The notes under the pieces are model-generated. The model was not told the DNA's origin, made no database searches, and saw only the letters and a program-made list of their open reading frames with translations. A program made the position numbers and the translations under genes. This document shows, one piece after another, positions 8,185-16,284 of a stretch of DNA of 64,000 nt. The DNA comes from Chryseobacterium jejuense (lineage in GTDB: Bacteria; Bacteroidota; Bacteroidia; Flavobacteriales; Weeksellaceae), in contig NZ_JAGIPR010000003.1 in the NCBI RefSeq assembly GCF_017877355.1, positions 248,001 through 312,000 of the forward strand. Direction: 5' to 3'. Each line of letters begins with the position of its first letter. Within the stretch, counting starts at the first letter, position 1.

Positions 8185-9345
8185 TTAAAGACTTTTCAAT
8201 AATTTTTCTGTATCAGAAGAATCTTGTCCTTCAGCTTTTGCCAGTTCAATGGATTTTTCAGCCCACATTTTTGCATTTTTCTTATCTCCAATCTTATTAA
8301 AAAGATTAGCCAGCGTATCTGTATTCGCAAAGCTTTCGTCTTTCTTTACAGATTCCTGTGCCCATGCTACAGCTTTTTCCAAAGATGTTTTATTGCTGAT
8401 GTTCTCAAAAAAATTCCATGCTGCCGAGTTTAATTCATTAGAACCTGCTTTAGAATAGTCTTGGTATACTTCTAATGTCAGTTTCTCATAAAGGGCAATA
8501 TCCTTATTTTTCAAAGCTCTGCTAGCCTTTAACTTTTTTAATAATTTCTCAGCATTTTCCTTGCTTACAAATTTCTGAGCTTCCGTAATAAAGTATTGAT
8601 CGTCCCATGTTTTAGTCTCAGAATTATAAGCCTTTTTAGTAATCGTACTCATTTGGAAGTTCTGATTAAATTTTTCATACCTGTCATCAGGGAAAAGCTT
8701 TACAATCTCTGCTTTTTTATCCTGAAAGATCTTGTATAAAGGACTTTCTGTAGTTTGTATACCAGAAATAAGTAATTGAGCATCCTCTTCATCCATTGTA
8801 GGTTTCACCTGAAAATAACGGTTCAGTACTTTTTCAGCAAATTCTGCATCATTATAAATGGTAAGTTCTGCAAGATTTTTTAAAAATGAAGGGTCCTTTT
8901 CTCCTTTTTCAAATTGTTGCTTTAAAGAAGTAAGTCTTTTGCTTGGGTCGTTGGCATCCATTGCAAACTGGATGAAGTCTTTTTCTTCAACATATCCCAA
9001 GGTTCTGTGTATAGCTTCCCCGTTTCCGTCAATAAATAAATAGGTAGGGAAAGCCTTTACGTTGTATTTTTTAGCAAGCTCAATTCCTTCTCCTTTTTCC
9101 ATGTCAATTTTAGCATTGATGAAATGAGAGTTATAATAATCGCCCACATTTTTCAGAGGGAAAATATTTTTTACCATCAGTTTACATGGTCCACACCATG
9201 CTGCATAAGCATCTACAAAGATCAGTTTGTTTTCTTTTTTAGCTTTGGCAAGGATAGAGGCAAAGTTACCATCCTCAAATTTGATGCCCTGCGCCCATGC
9301 CAGTGCACTTATAAATAGAGTAGAAAATATTGCTATCTTTTTCAT
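8185..9345 (-). CDS. Thioredoxin-like protein, exported, with helical C-terminal region
   Basis: I place the start at the ATG at 9343-9345, giving 386 residues, because a clean signal peptide begins there (M-K-K-I-A-I-F-S-T-L-F-I-S-A-L-A-W-A-Q). The frame is open 19 codons further upstream, but that extension would bury the signal. The thioredoxin domain follows at once, with the redox motif W-C-G-P-C at Cys51/Cys54 and the cis-Pro at about 100 (F-P-T-Y). Residues about 150-386 are helical and Lys/Glu-rich, with TPR-like character near the end (W-A-Q-E-S-V-K-K, D-T-L-A-N-L-F-N-K-I-G-D). It probably handles thiol redox or protein folding in the periplasm. Confidence 0.88.
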   Translation of the reverse strand: MKKIAIFSTLFISALAWAQGIKFEDGNFASILAKAKKENKLIFVDAYAAWCGPCKLMVKNIFPLKNVGDYYNSHFINAKIDMEKGEGIELAKKYNVKAFPTYLFIDGNGEAIHRTLGYVEEKDFIQFAMDANDPSKRLTSLKQQFEKGEKDPSFLKNLAELTIYNDAEFAEKVLNRYFQVKPTMDEEDAQLLISGIQTTESPLYKIFQDKKAEIVKLFPDDRYEKFNQNFQMSTITKKAYNSETKTWDDQYFITEAQKFVSKENAEKLLKKLKASRALKNKDIALYEKLTLEVYQDYSKAGSNELNSAAWNFFENISNKTSLEKAVAWAQESVKKDESFANTDTLANLFNKIGDKKNAKMWAEKSIELAKAEGQDSSDTEKLLKSL

Positions 9346-9566
9346 AAAAAACGTTTTGTTTCCTGCAAATGTAATAAATATGATGACATTTAAGTTATTC
9401 ACATTGAAAATAATTATTGAAGAACTTTATTTTTAATACAGGTATAGGTGTATATGAAAGAAAAACATCCATTGTTTTAGACTTATTGTTAAAATTAATG
9501 TAAATGGTTATTTTAGTTAAATGATTAAATTTCAGTAGAATATTTTAATTAAAAGTAAAATATTAC

Positions 9567-9574
9567 TAATTTTG
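9567..9574 (+). promoter_or_regulatory. -7 element (TAATTTTG) upstream of TPR/AraC gene
   Basis: An exact TAnnTTTG match lies 28 bases before the first ATG of the regulator. No equally clear -33 TTTG is seen. Confidence 0.4.
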
Positions 9575-9602
9575 CAGAAAACAAAAAGACACCCGTGAGA
9601 AA

Positions 9603-11264
9603 ATGATGAATTATTATAAGAATAATAATTTGTTTTTTATGTCTAATAATCTATTGAAACTTTTGTTCTTGCTGGTAACAGCAATCTCCATATCTGCCCA
9701 GAAAAAAAACGATTTCGATCAAGCATGCGAAAGGATTTCCTCTATCACAGCTTATAAAGATCTACCCAAAGCAATCAAAACTGCTGATTCTCTTTATTTG
9801 TCGGCTCATAAACCGCTGGATAAAGTGAAAAGCCTTATGCTTTCCTCAGAACTTTATCATCATGGGGGAGATCTTAAAAAAGCAATTTGGTATAGTGAAA
9901 ATGCCCATTCATTAGTTGAGCTGGCTGATGATAAAGAATGGATGGCCCGTGTGTGCAAATTACTAGCGAAACAATATAGACAGGTAGGGTTATACAAAAG
10001 AGCTAAAAAATATATTGCTAAAGGGCTGGGAGCTTCTAGGCAAATTTCTGGTTTTCAGGAAAGTAATGAAGCGGAAGGAATGCTGAATCAGGAAATGGCT
10101 TTTTATGAAATGGAAGTTGGAAACTATGTAAACGCAATACAATACATTGAATTTTCCCTGAAAAACTTTGAAAAAATAAACAGTCAGAATGAGGATAGAA
10201 CCCAGGCGGTTTCTTATCAATTGTTGGGAGATGTTTATTTTAAGCTTGATGATTACACTGTTTCTGAAGACTATTATAGAAAAGCAGAGAGTTTGTTAAA
10301 AGCAGGAAGCTGTACTCTTGGATTAATTTATAACGGACTGGGAGGAATTCGTGTAAAACAAAAGAACTGGAAAGATGCCGAAGTATACTTGAAAAAGGCT
10401 GAAAAAATTGCTGATACTTCCCGAAGTCTGAAACTTAAGAAAGCTGTTTATTCCAATATCAATGACTATTATGAAGGGATAGGAGACAATTTTAAAGCAT
10501 CTTTATATGCTGTAAAATATGTGAGAGCCTATGACAGTATTGCAGCCCGTAATCAAGAGTTTTCCGGAAAAACTAAGGATGTAGTAACTAAAACTCACAA
10601 AGGAAACGGGCAAATGAATGTAGCTAAAAATGCAGCTATTATTATTTTGTTTGTTTCACTGGTAGGTTTAATTATCTTTTTTAAAACAAGACAGAAAAGA
10701 CAGTTTACAAAGCTGAGAAATATAATAAGAACTCAAATGAGTGTGGCTAACGGCTACAAAGGATCTTTGGTAAGACAACCTGTTAATTCTGAATTTTCAA
10801 ATATATCTGTAGAAGAAGTAGATGAGAAAGATTCTGAAGCAGACCGAAAGAGAACTGATTCTTTAATGACTTCCGAAACTGAAACTAAACTGCTTGAACT
10901 TCTTGACGAGTTTGAAAAAGGTGATCTTTATAACAATAAGGGAATGTCTCTTTCATTTTTAGCAGGAGAACTGAATACCAATACCAAGTATCTTTCTTAT
11001 GTTATCAATCAGCATAAAAGTTCAGACTTTAAAACTTATGTCAACCGACTAAGAATCAATTATATTGTAGATAAACTTATTAATGATGAGAAGTACAGAC
11101 AATACAAGATCAGTATTTTGGCTGATGAATGTGGCTTCTCTTCACACAGTAAATTTGCTGCAGTATTCAAAGCGGTTACAGATTTCTCTCCATCAGCCTA
11201 TATTAAACATCTTGATGCTGAAAATCAATTGGATAAAAATGTTCATTTTCACGAAAACAATTAA
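9603..11264 (+). CDS. TPR membrane sensor with C-terminal AraC-type DNA-binding domain
   Basis: The 553-residue product has a signal sequence (about residues 16-32, cleaved after I-S-A-Q), a periplasmic TPR region (about 35-320, with repeats such as A-I-Q-Y-I-E-F-S-L-K-N-F and A-E-V-Y-L-K-K-A-E-K-I-A), one membrane helix (about 343-361) and a cytoplasmic AraC/XylS HTH domain (about 440-540). The second HTH reads I-S-I-L-A-D-E-C-G-F-S-S-H-S-K-F and ends with the family-typical F-S-P-S-A-Y-I. This is a one-protein transmembrane regulator common in Flavobacteriia: an outside signal is read by TPRs and passed to a DNA-binding domain. The start could also be the ATG at 9606 or 9639. Target genes are unknown. 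Confidence 0.88.
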   Translation: MMNYYKNNNLFFMSNNLLKLLFLLVTAISISAQKKNDFDQACERISSITAYKDLPKAIKTADSLYLSAHKPLDKVKSLMLSSELYHHGGDLKKAIWYSENAHSLVELADDKEWMARVCKLLAKQYRQVGLYKRAKKYIAKGLGASRQISGFQESNEAEGMLNQEMAFYEMEVGNYVNAIQYIEFSLKNFEKINSQNEDRTQAVSYQLLGDVYFKLDDYTVSEDYYRKAESLLKAGSCTLGLIYNGLGGIRVKQKNWKDAEVYLKKAEKIADTSRSLKLKKAVYSNINDYYEGIGDNFKASLYAVKYVRAYDSIAARNQEFSGKTKDVVTKTHKGNGQMNVAKNAAIIILFVSLVGLIIFFKTRQKRQFTKLRNIIRTQMSVANGYKGSLVRQPVNSEFSNISVEEVDEKDSEADRKRTDSLMTSETETKLLELLDEFEKGDLYNNKGMSLSFLAGELNTNTKYLSYVINQHKSSDFKTYVNRLRINYIVDKLINDEKYRQYKISILADECGFSSHSKFAAVFKAVTDFSPSAYIKHLDAENQLDKNVHFHENN

Positions 11265-11293
11265 AGAGATATAACTTTTCATATTCTGTCTTG

Positions 11294-11311
11294 CCATTTT
11301 CACGAAAATGG
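11294..11311. terminator. Hairpin after the TPR/AraC gene
   Basis: The sequence ccatttt-cacg-aaaatgg forms a perfect 7-bp stem 30 bases past the stop codon. A T-rich tract follows at 11321-11328. It may end the regulator transcript before the next promoter. Confidence 0.45.
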
Positions 11312-11322
11312 ATAACCTATTG

Positions 11323-11354
11323 TTTTTTGTAAGACTGCTCTTGACATATCTTTG
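11323..11354 (+). promoter_or_regulatory. Strong Bacteroidota promoter with no ORF behind it
   Basis: A run ending in TTTG (to 11329) and an exact TATCTTTG at 11347-11354 are 17 bases apart, close to the ideal -33/-7 arrangement. The next gene on this strand is kilobases away, so the promoter seems to drive a non-coding transcript. Confidence 0.6.
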
Positions 11355-11359
11355 CGACA

Positions 11360-11603
11360 GTGTTACGGGAATGACTACAATCATATTACATCTTATCTAT
11401 TTTATTTTCGAAGGAATTATCCTTTTTCTGAAATAAAATAGGACTCCCCACAACAAACCAAACCATGAAACTTTAGATATGGAACGCGTGTATATTTTGT
11501 TTTTCATGAAATAGCCACGGTTCCTCTTTTCGTCTATGAAAGAGAGTATTCTGATTAGAATATGATTATACAATATAATCGGGGTTGATTGCCCGGTTTT
11601 TTT
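11360..11603 (+). ncRNA. Candidate structured non-coding RNA, about 240 nt (possibly 6S-like)
   Basis: The DNA between the promoter at 11323-11354 and a U-tract at 11597-11603 carries no useful reading frame but shows nested pairing. The outer pairing is aatcatatt (11379-11387) with aatatgatt (11559-11567). An inner 11-bp perfect stem is ctattttattt (11397-11407) with aaataaaatag (11431-11441), capped by aagga/tcctt (11411-11415/11420-11424). A further stem joins catgaaac (about 11464) with gtttttcatg (about 11499-11508). A short G/C hairpin (cggg/cccg, 11580-11595) precedes the U-run. Length and long-range end pairing recall 6S RNA, but I do not recognise the family. It could instead be a long 3' UTR. 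Confidence 0.5.
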
Positions 11604-11622
11604 CAGTCAAGTTTTTTTAAGT

Positions 11623-11651
11623 GCAAATCCACAGATATTCTGTGGATTTGC
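11623..11651. terminator. Hairpin downstream of small lipoprotein gene
   Basis: A 13-bp perfect stem (gcaaatccacaga / tctgtggatttgc) with a 3-base loop sits 4 bases past the stop of the lipoprotein gene on the minus strand. A T-rich tract is seen on the plus side, so it can also act as a backup stop for the RNA unit upstream. Confidence 0.65.
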
Positions 11652-11655
11652 GATT

Positions 11656-11865
11656 TTATTTAGTCTTGGTACTGTCTGTTTTTACTTTTGAAGTAGCTGG
11701 AGTTACTGGTGCTGGCTCAGAATTAGCCACAGCAGAATCACCCATTCTGTTTCTTAAGGAATCTTTGTTATGAGCATCCTTAAATTCTTCTCTTTTTTCT
11801 TTATTTTGAGCACAGCTTCCAAGGAAAAGAAGTCCAAGAATTGCTCCTAGCCATAATTTTCTCAT
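11656..11865 (-). CDS. Small lipoprotein, Thr/Ser/Lys-rich
   Basis: A 69-residue protein with a lipoprotein signal: basic start, hydrophobic core and lipobox L-G-S-C, so lipidation is expected at Cys18. The mature part is about 50 residues, low in complexity and highly charged, ending in K-T-D-S-T-K-T-K. No domain is visible. It resembles in size and style the lipoprotein encoded at 12234-12443, so the two may be distant paralogues. Function is unknown; anchoring in the inner or outer membrane is inferred from the signal. Confidence 0.7.
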   Translation of the reverse strand: MRKLWLGAILGLLFLGSCAQNKEKREEFKDAHNKDSLRNRMGDSAVANSEPAPVTPATSKVKTDSTKTK

Positions 11866-11910
11866 AATAATATTTTTTTATGTTTGGTATTAATCAAATA
11901 TAATGATTTT

Positions 11911-11975
11911 ATAAAAGATAAAAGATAAAAGATAAAAGATAAAAGATAAAAGATAAAAGATAAAAGATAAAAGAT
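11911..11975. repeat. Perfect tandem heptamer, nine copies of ataaaag
   Basis: Nine consecutive exact copies of the 7-base unit ataaaag plus two bases fill 11911-11975. The array lies just upstream of the lipoprotein gene that starts at 11865, in or near its promoter, so slippage in copy number could alter its expression. Confidence 0.95.
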
Positions 11976-12176
11976 CTTGTCATTAAACAACTATTATCCT
12001 TGCGGATATCAACATCAACAGAGGTGGGCTATAATTCTGAGCATAAACAGAAGGTTTACGAACGGAGTTCACGAAGGAAGCCTGTCCAGCCAAATGAATT
12101 TAAAAACCGTTCCATCAGCCAAAACCTGATATTCTCAATAATCAAATTAAAATACGATCTCTTAATCTTTCATAAA

Positions 12177-12206
12177 AAAATCTGCAGCGCTTTCAACTGC
12201 AGATTT
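12177..12206. terminator. Terminator after second small lipoprotein gene
   Basis: An 11-bp stem (aaaatctgcag at 12177-12187, ctgcagatttt at 12196-12206) followed on the minus strand by a T-run, 27 bases past the stop of the gene at 12234. Confidence 0.7.
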
Positions 12207-12233
12207 TCCATTTTAAATTAAACGTATATAATA

Positions 12234-12443
12234 TTATTTGGCAGGAGATGTTGCCATAGAATCCTTTTTCACCTTAATGGTATCCGGATTCATCATTTTT
12301 GTAGTCATTGTGTCTTTGGTAATGGGTGATGCAGCCCGTGTATTAGCTGAATCACTATTACTTGTAGACATAGATGACTCCTTGGTTCCACAGCTCACTG
12401 CAAATAATCCTATGCCGATGGCTGCTAGCAATAACTTTTTCAT
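12234..12443 (-). CDS. Small lipoprotein, Met/Thr/Ser-rich
   Basis: A 69-residue protein with lipoprotein signal and lipobox A-V-S-C (Cys18). The mature region is low complexity and rich in Ser, Thr, Asp, Met and Lys (K-D-T-M-T-T-K-M-M). It is the same length as the lipoprotein at 11656-11865, with the lipidated Cys in the same place, which suggests relatedness. No domain, and role unknown. It has its own terminator. Confidence 0.7.
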   Translation of the reverse strand: MKKLLLAAIGIGLFAVSCGTKESSMSTSNSDSANTRAASPITKDTMTTKMMNPDTIKVKKDSMATSPAK

Positions 12444-12790
12444 ACAATTTTATTTTGGGGTGTAGTAGTGAAAAAACAACTATTATTCCTAATAAGGGTA
12501 GGGAAGTTGTAAAATATAGGTAAAGTTTGTTAAAAGATGTTAGGTAAGTTAGGATGGGAGTGTTTGAGAATGTTAGAGTGTGGTAGATATCAGACTAGAG
12601 ATCTTTTTACACATATAATTAATCTTAACCCCTTGAATCCTATGTCATCCCATAAAAAGCAAATATAAAACCCTCCAAGCAACATTTCCATCAATTATCA
12701 TTCATAAAAAAAGCCCCGAAACCGAAATTCCGAGGCTATATTGAAAGAACAGGCAACCATTACTCATTACCTATTACTCATTATTGATAA
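12444..12790. other. Intergenic stretch with weak terminator for P5C dehydrogenase
   Basis: A 347-base gap. A hairpin (agccccg ... cgaggct, one G-T pair, 12712-12738) with a flanking A-run on the left is the likely terminator of the dehydrogenase on the minus strand. Short repeats of tactcattac lie at about 12761-12783. No reading frame is convincing. Confidence 0.5.
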
Positions 12791-14416
12791 TTATCCTAAG
12801 TATGGATATTTGTAGTCTTTTGGAGAAACGAAAGTTTCTTTCACACTTCTTACAGACGTCCATCTAAGAAGATTCATTTTAGAACCTGCTTTATCGTTAG
12901 TTCCTGAAGCTCTACCACCACCGAAAGGCTGTTGTCCTACTACGGCACCTGTTGGTTTGTCGTTGATATAGAAATTACCCGATGCATTTTCTAAAGCTTT
13001 ATAAGCCTCAGCGATTGCATAACGATCTTGAGAGAATACAGAACCTGTTAATGAATAAGGAGAAGAAGAATCAACTACTTTAAGAGTTTCTTTCCAGTCC
13101 TGATCTTCATAAACAAATACAGATAATATTGGTCCGAAGATCTCTTCTACCATACTTTCGTATTGAGGGTTTGTAGTTTCAATTACAGTTGGGTGTACGA
13201 ACCATCCTTTAGAATCATCACAAGTACCACCAATTGCTACAGTAGCTTCAGAAGATTCGTTAGCTCTTGTGATATATCCTTTACATTTTTCGAAAGAATT
13301 TTTGTCGATTACAGCATTTACGAAGTTAGATGTATCTTCTGGAGAACCGATTTTGATAGTAGCCATCTGAGCTTCCATTACTTTTTTCACACCAGCCCAA
13401 AGAGACTTAGGAACATAAGCTCTTGAAGCCGCAGAACATTTTTGTCCTTGGTATTCAAAAGCACCTCTTACCAAAGCAGTAGCTACTGCTTCTACATTAG
13501 CAGAAGGGTGAGCAATAACAAAATCCTTACCTCCCGTTTCTCCAACGATTCTTGGATATGTTCTGTAGTTGTGGATGTTATCACCGATCATTTTCCACAT
13601 TCCCTGAAATACTTTTGTAGAACCAGTAAAGTGAAGACCTGCAAAATCTTTGTGAGCCAATACCTTTTCAGCAGTTTCTTTACCATCTGTAAAGATCATG
13701 TTGATAACCCCAGCAGGAAGACCAGCCTCAATTAATACATCCATGATTACTTTTGCAGAATAAACCTGCTTATCAGAAGGCTTCCATACTACAACGTTTC
13801 CTAACATTGCCATACAGGTAGGAAGGTTTCCTGAAATTGCTGTAAAGTTGAATGGAGTTACTGCAAAGCAGAATCCTTCTAATGGTCTGTACTCTACACG
13901 GTTCCAGATTCCGTTGTCAGAAACCGGCTGCTCAGAATACATTTCTGTCATGAACTCTACGTTGAATCTTAAGAAGTCGATGAACTCACAAGCCGCATCA
14001 ATCTCAGCCTGGTGTACATTTTTAGACTGTCCGATCATTGTAGCTGCATTAATTACATCTCTGTAAGGACCTGCCAATAGATCAGCTGCCTTTAAGAAAA
14101 TCGCTGCACGTTGTTCCCAACCTAGTGCATTCCATGCTTCTTTAGCTGCCAATGCCGCGTTGATAGCGTCATCCACATGCTGCATACCACCTTGGTAATA
14201 AAATCCGAAGTCGTGAGCATGATCCTGAGGAGACTGAAGCTGTACTTTTGTATCAGTTTTTACTTCCTTTCCATTGATAACCATTGGAATTTCTACCTTC
14301 TCAGCCCACATCTTTTTATAAGTGTCGATAAGGCTTTTAACTTCCGGAGATCCCGGTTCATAAGAATTTACCGGCTCATTTACCGCTAATGGTACTTGCG
14401 AAATTGCTTTTGACAT
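12791..14416 (-). CDS. pruA: L-glutamate gamma-semialdehyde (1-pyrroline-5-carboxylate) dehydrogenase
   Basis: A 541-residue aldehyde dehydrogenase of the stand-alone P5C dehydrogenase type. It oxidises glutamate semialdehyde to glutamate with NAD+, the second step of proline breakdown. The catalytic Cys327 is in Q-G-Q-K-C-S-A-A-S-R and the general base Glu293 in G-E-T-G-G-K-D. The NAD-binding F-T-G-S-T is at 263-267, and F-N-F-T-A-I near 189-194 is typical. Length matches eukaryotic and Bacteroidota single-domain enzymes, with no fused proline dehydrogenase. No proline dehydrogenase gene lies nearby. Confidence 0.95.
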   Translation of the reverse strand: MSKAISQVPLAVNEPVNSYEPGSPEVKSLIDTYKKMWAEKVEIPMVINGKEVKTDTKVQLQSPQDHAHDFGFYYQGGMQHVDDAINAALAAKEAWNALGWEQRAAIFLKAADLLAGPYRDVINAATMIGQSKNVHQAEIDAACEFIDFLRFNVEFMTEMYSEQPVSDNGIWNRVEYRPLEGFCFAVTPFNFTAISGNLPTCMAMLGNVVVWKPSDKQVYSAKVIMDVLIEAGLPAGVINMIFTDGKETAEKVLAHKDFAGLHFTGSTKVFQGMWKMIGDNIHNYRTYPRIVGETGGKDFVIAHPSANVEAVATALVRGAFEYQGQKCSAASRAYVPKSLWAGVKKVMEAQMATIKIGSPEDTSNFVNAVIDKNSFEKCKGYITRANESSEATVAIGGTCDDSKGWFVHPTVIETTNPQYESMVEEIFGPILSVFVYEDQDWKETLKVVDSSSPYSLTGSVFSQDRYAIAEAYKALENASGNFYINDKPTGAVVGQQPFGGGRASGTNDKAGSKMNLLRWTSVRSVKETFVSPKDYKYPYLG

Positions 14417-14825
14417 ATTACGTTTTATTATTTTTATTAAATTAAATAAGTATGTGTATACAAATTTACGATAATTATAAGGAAAGAAAAAATCTCATCT
14501 GTTTTTATGAAATAAACCTAATTACCTGATAATTGTTAATATATATCGTTTTTTATGAGCTATTTTTTAAAAATATTTAATGTATTTATTCAATCCTTTA
14601 TATAGAAGGAAAATAGGTGATGATTTGTTATAATGATGGGAATGGTGACAATAAAATGTTTGTCATAGTTCGTGGACTGTCTTTAAATGTTGTAAATGAG
14701 GGGTTTATAAATAAAAGTTAAATTTATATAAAATTGTGTTTGTTGCGATTTTGAACATTTTAAATAATCTTTTTGATAGCCTGTTTTTTAATATTACTCT
14801 AATTTTACACCATTATTAATCAGAT
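14417..14825. other. Intergenic stretch, AT-rich
   Basis: The 409 bases between the divergent dehydrogenase gene and the broken AraC-type gene hold no clear reading frame, repeat or terminator. The promoter for the downstream gene may include TAATTTTA at about 14800, one base off the -7 consensus. Confidence 0.4.
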
Positions 14826-15358
14826 ATGAAAAAAAGAGTCATATTTTTTCTTTTGTATTGTTTTTCTCAGCTTTATGTGCAGGTCTTTTAGCCCATAAGG
14901 GGAAGACTCAATCGTACTCTGATCTCTTATCAAAAATTCACCTTCTTCAGCAGAAATCGGATCAGCAGACCCAGCCTGAAATCTATAGTTTTTCAGATGT
15001 GCAGGATGTACAGGATTCCAATGGCTGGGAGAAAGTAAAATTTGATTATTCAGTACTTGTACAGCAGCGGTTACATTTTTTCTTTGCAGCTTATTTTGCC
15101 GATAAGTTATCTGTAACAGAAAGTTATCTGAATAAATGTGTGAAAAGTGTCACTCTAAAACCTCCAAAACATTGGATCAATGAGATCGATATCAATTACA
15201 GTAAAGCACTATTACATTCAAGTAAAGATATTGCGGAGATCACTTATGAATTGAATTTTCATACTGCATTCCGTTTTACCCAACTTTTCAAAAAAATTGC
15301 CGGAGTTACTCCTAAAGAATACAGAACTCAGTTGTTACAGAGTAGAACTACGGTTTAA
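14826..15358 (+). pseudogene. Degraded AraC-type regulator, signal peptide in another frame
   Basis: An ATG at 14826 opens a typical signal peptide (M-K-K-R-V-I-F-F-L-L-Y-C-F-S-Q-L-Y-V-Q) but the frame stops at TAG 14889-14891. The next frame, open from before the ATG to 15358, continues with H-K-G-K-T-Q-S-Y-S-D-L-L-S-K and ends in an AraC/XylS double HTH (A-D-K-L-S-V-T-E-S-Y-L-N-K-C and D-I-A-E-I-T-Y-E-L-N-F-H, then G-V-T-P-K-E-Y-R). A single-base indel near 14880-14890 would join them. The middle TPR or sensor region expected for this class is missing, so it looks like a remnant. A TTG start at 14858 could still yield a 166-residue protein. Confidence 0.6.
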
Positions 15359-15400
15359 TTTGAAATAATAAGAAATAGATTATTCTTCGATACTTTGTAT

Positions 15401-15434
15401 ATCCCTGTAAAAACACTTCTGTTTTTACAGGGAT
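15401..15434. terminator. Hairpin between convergent genes
   Basis: A perfect 14-bp stem (atccctgtaaaaac / gtttttacagggat) with a 6-base loop separates the AraC remnant and the convergent membrane protein gene and can serve both. Confidence 0.75.
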
Positions 15435-15448
15435 ATGTATTTTATTAC

Positions 15449-15886
15449 TTAGACTCTAAGATTATCAGCCTTCCAGTTTTTAATGGATTTCTTAATCTCA
15501 TCCCCTGAAATATTCTCATGAAGCGCTCTGTACAAAAGCTCTTTAAATTCATCGTCATACGTAAATCTCAGAGCTGCAATCTGGTCAAACTTTAATTTTT
15601 CAACCGTTTCATCAGATCTTCTGTTAAAAATTTCGAAATACCGCTGTCTAAATTCAAGAATGACCATACGGTTCTGAAGCCCTAATGCATAATGCTGTCT
15701 GGTCATAAAAGCCAGATAAAAAAGCAGAAAAATTACGATTGAAAATAAGATCCATATCAATTGATTACCAGGATCGGCCCAGATTTTATAGATTCCTAAA
15801 ATCTCCAGTACAATTAATAAAGGGAGGTAAATAAAATGATGTGGTGGATAGAATTTTCTGTGGTTATTATAGTTTTGCTGTTTCAT
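15449..15886 (-). CDS. Small two-helix membrane protein (DUF6526-type)
   Basis: The 145-residue protein has an N-terminal Q-N-Y-N-N-H-R-K-F-Y-P-P-H-H motif, then two membrane helices (about 18-35 and 42-62), and a charged cytoplasmic C-terminal half (L-E-F-R-Q-R-Y-F-E-I, F-K-E-L-L-Y-R-A-L). This pattern is that of the DUF6526 family common in Bacteroidota. No biochemical role is known to me. The gene stands alone between two unrelated genes. Confidence 0.75.
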   Translation of the reverse strand: MKQQNYNNHRKFYPPHHFIYLPLLIVLEILGIYKIWADPGNQLIWILFSIVIFLLFYLAFMTRQHYALGLQNRMVILEFRQRYFEIFNRRSDETVEKLKFDQIAALRFTYDDEFKELLYRALHENISGDEIKKSIKNWKADNLRV

Positions 15887-16284
15887 GGAGGTAATGTAGT
15901 AATAATCTTTTCGAATAGTTGCTGTTTTAATAACTATTTTTGTTTTGCAATGTGAATTTTATTTTTTTTAACAAAGATAAGTGAGTTAGGTTTAATATTA
16001 TCATCTATCCGGTTAAAAAATAACAGTTTTATTATAGTAGAAAAGCTAGAATGGGCTTTCACCACAGATGTCTACAATTAGTCTATAAGGTTTTTAAACA
16101 AAATTGATAGTTAAATATTCATTAGCATTAATGCATTCATAAAATCATTAGTGTATTTGCTGCTAACAAAAACAGGTTCTTTGCGTTCCAATCAGAATTC
16201 CAAAAAAATAACATATTATAAGGAAAATAGGAGCTTTATTTGCTTCTCTGACTTTAAATTTTTCGTAACTTTCGGTGTTTAAAA
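15887..16284. other. Intergenic stretch upstream of aminopeptidase gene
   Basis: A 398-base AT-rich gap between divergent genes. The likely -7 box of the aminopeptidase is TAACTTTC at about 16265-16272, one base off consensus. No frame, repeat or RNA signature was recognised. Confidence 0.4.

Larger units (their letters stand above)
11866..12233. other. Intergenic stretch with tandem heptamer and terminator
   Basis: A 368-base gap between the two small lipoprotein genes. It holds the tandem ataaaag array and a terminator, both listed separately. A 73-codon frame through 12000-12221 has no start context or family resemblance and is not called. Confidence 0.5.

Noticed and set aside
8115..8300. 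61-codon plus-strand frame after the ketosynthase gene
   Set aside because: It crosses the bidirectional terminator and lies antisense to the thioredoxin-like gene.
11360..11603. tmRNA, SRP RNA or RNase P RNA
   Set aside because: None of the conserved cores of these RNAs (tmRNA tag frame, SRP apical loop, RNase P signature) could be found in the stretch.
11911..11975. Origin of replication iterons
   Set aside because: The heptamer array lacks DnaA boxes or a dnaA/parAB context; it is better seen as a simple tandem repeat.
12000..12221. 73-codon plus-strand frame between the two lipoprotein genes
   Set aside because: Composition looks non-coding, it runs through a terminator hairpin, and no family resemblance is visible.
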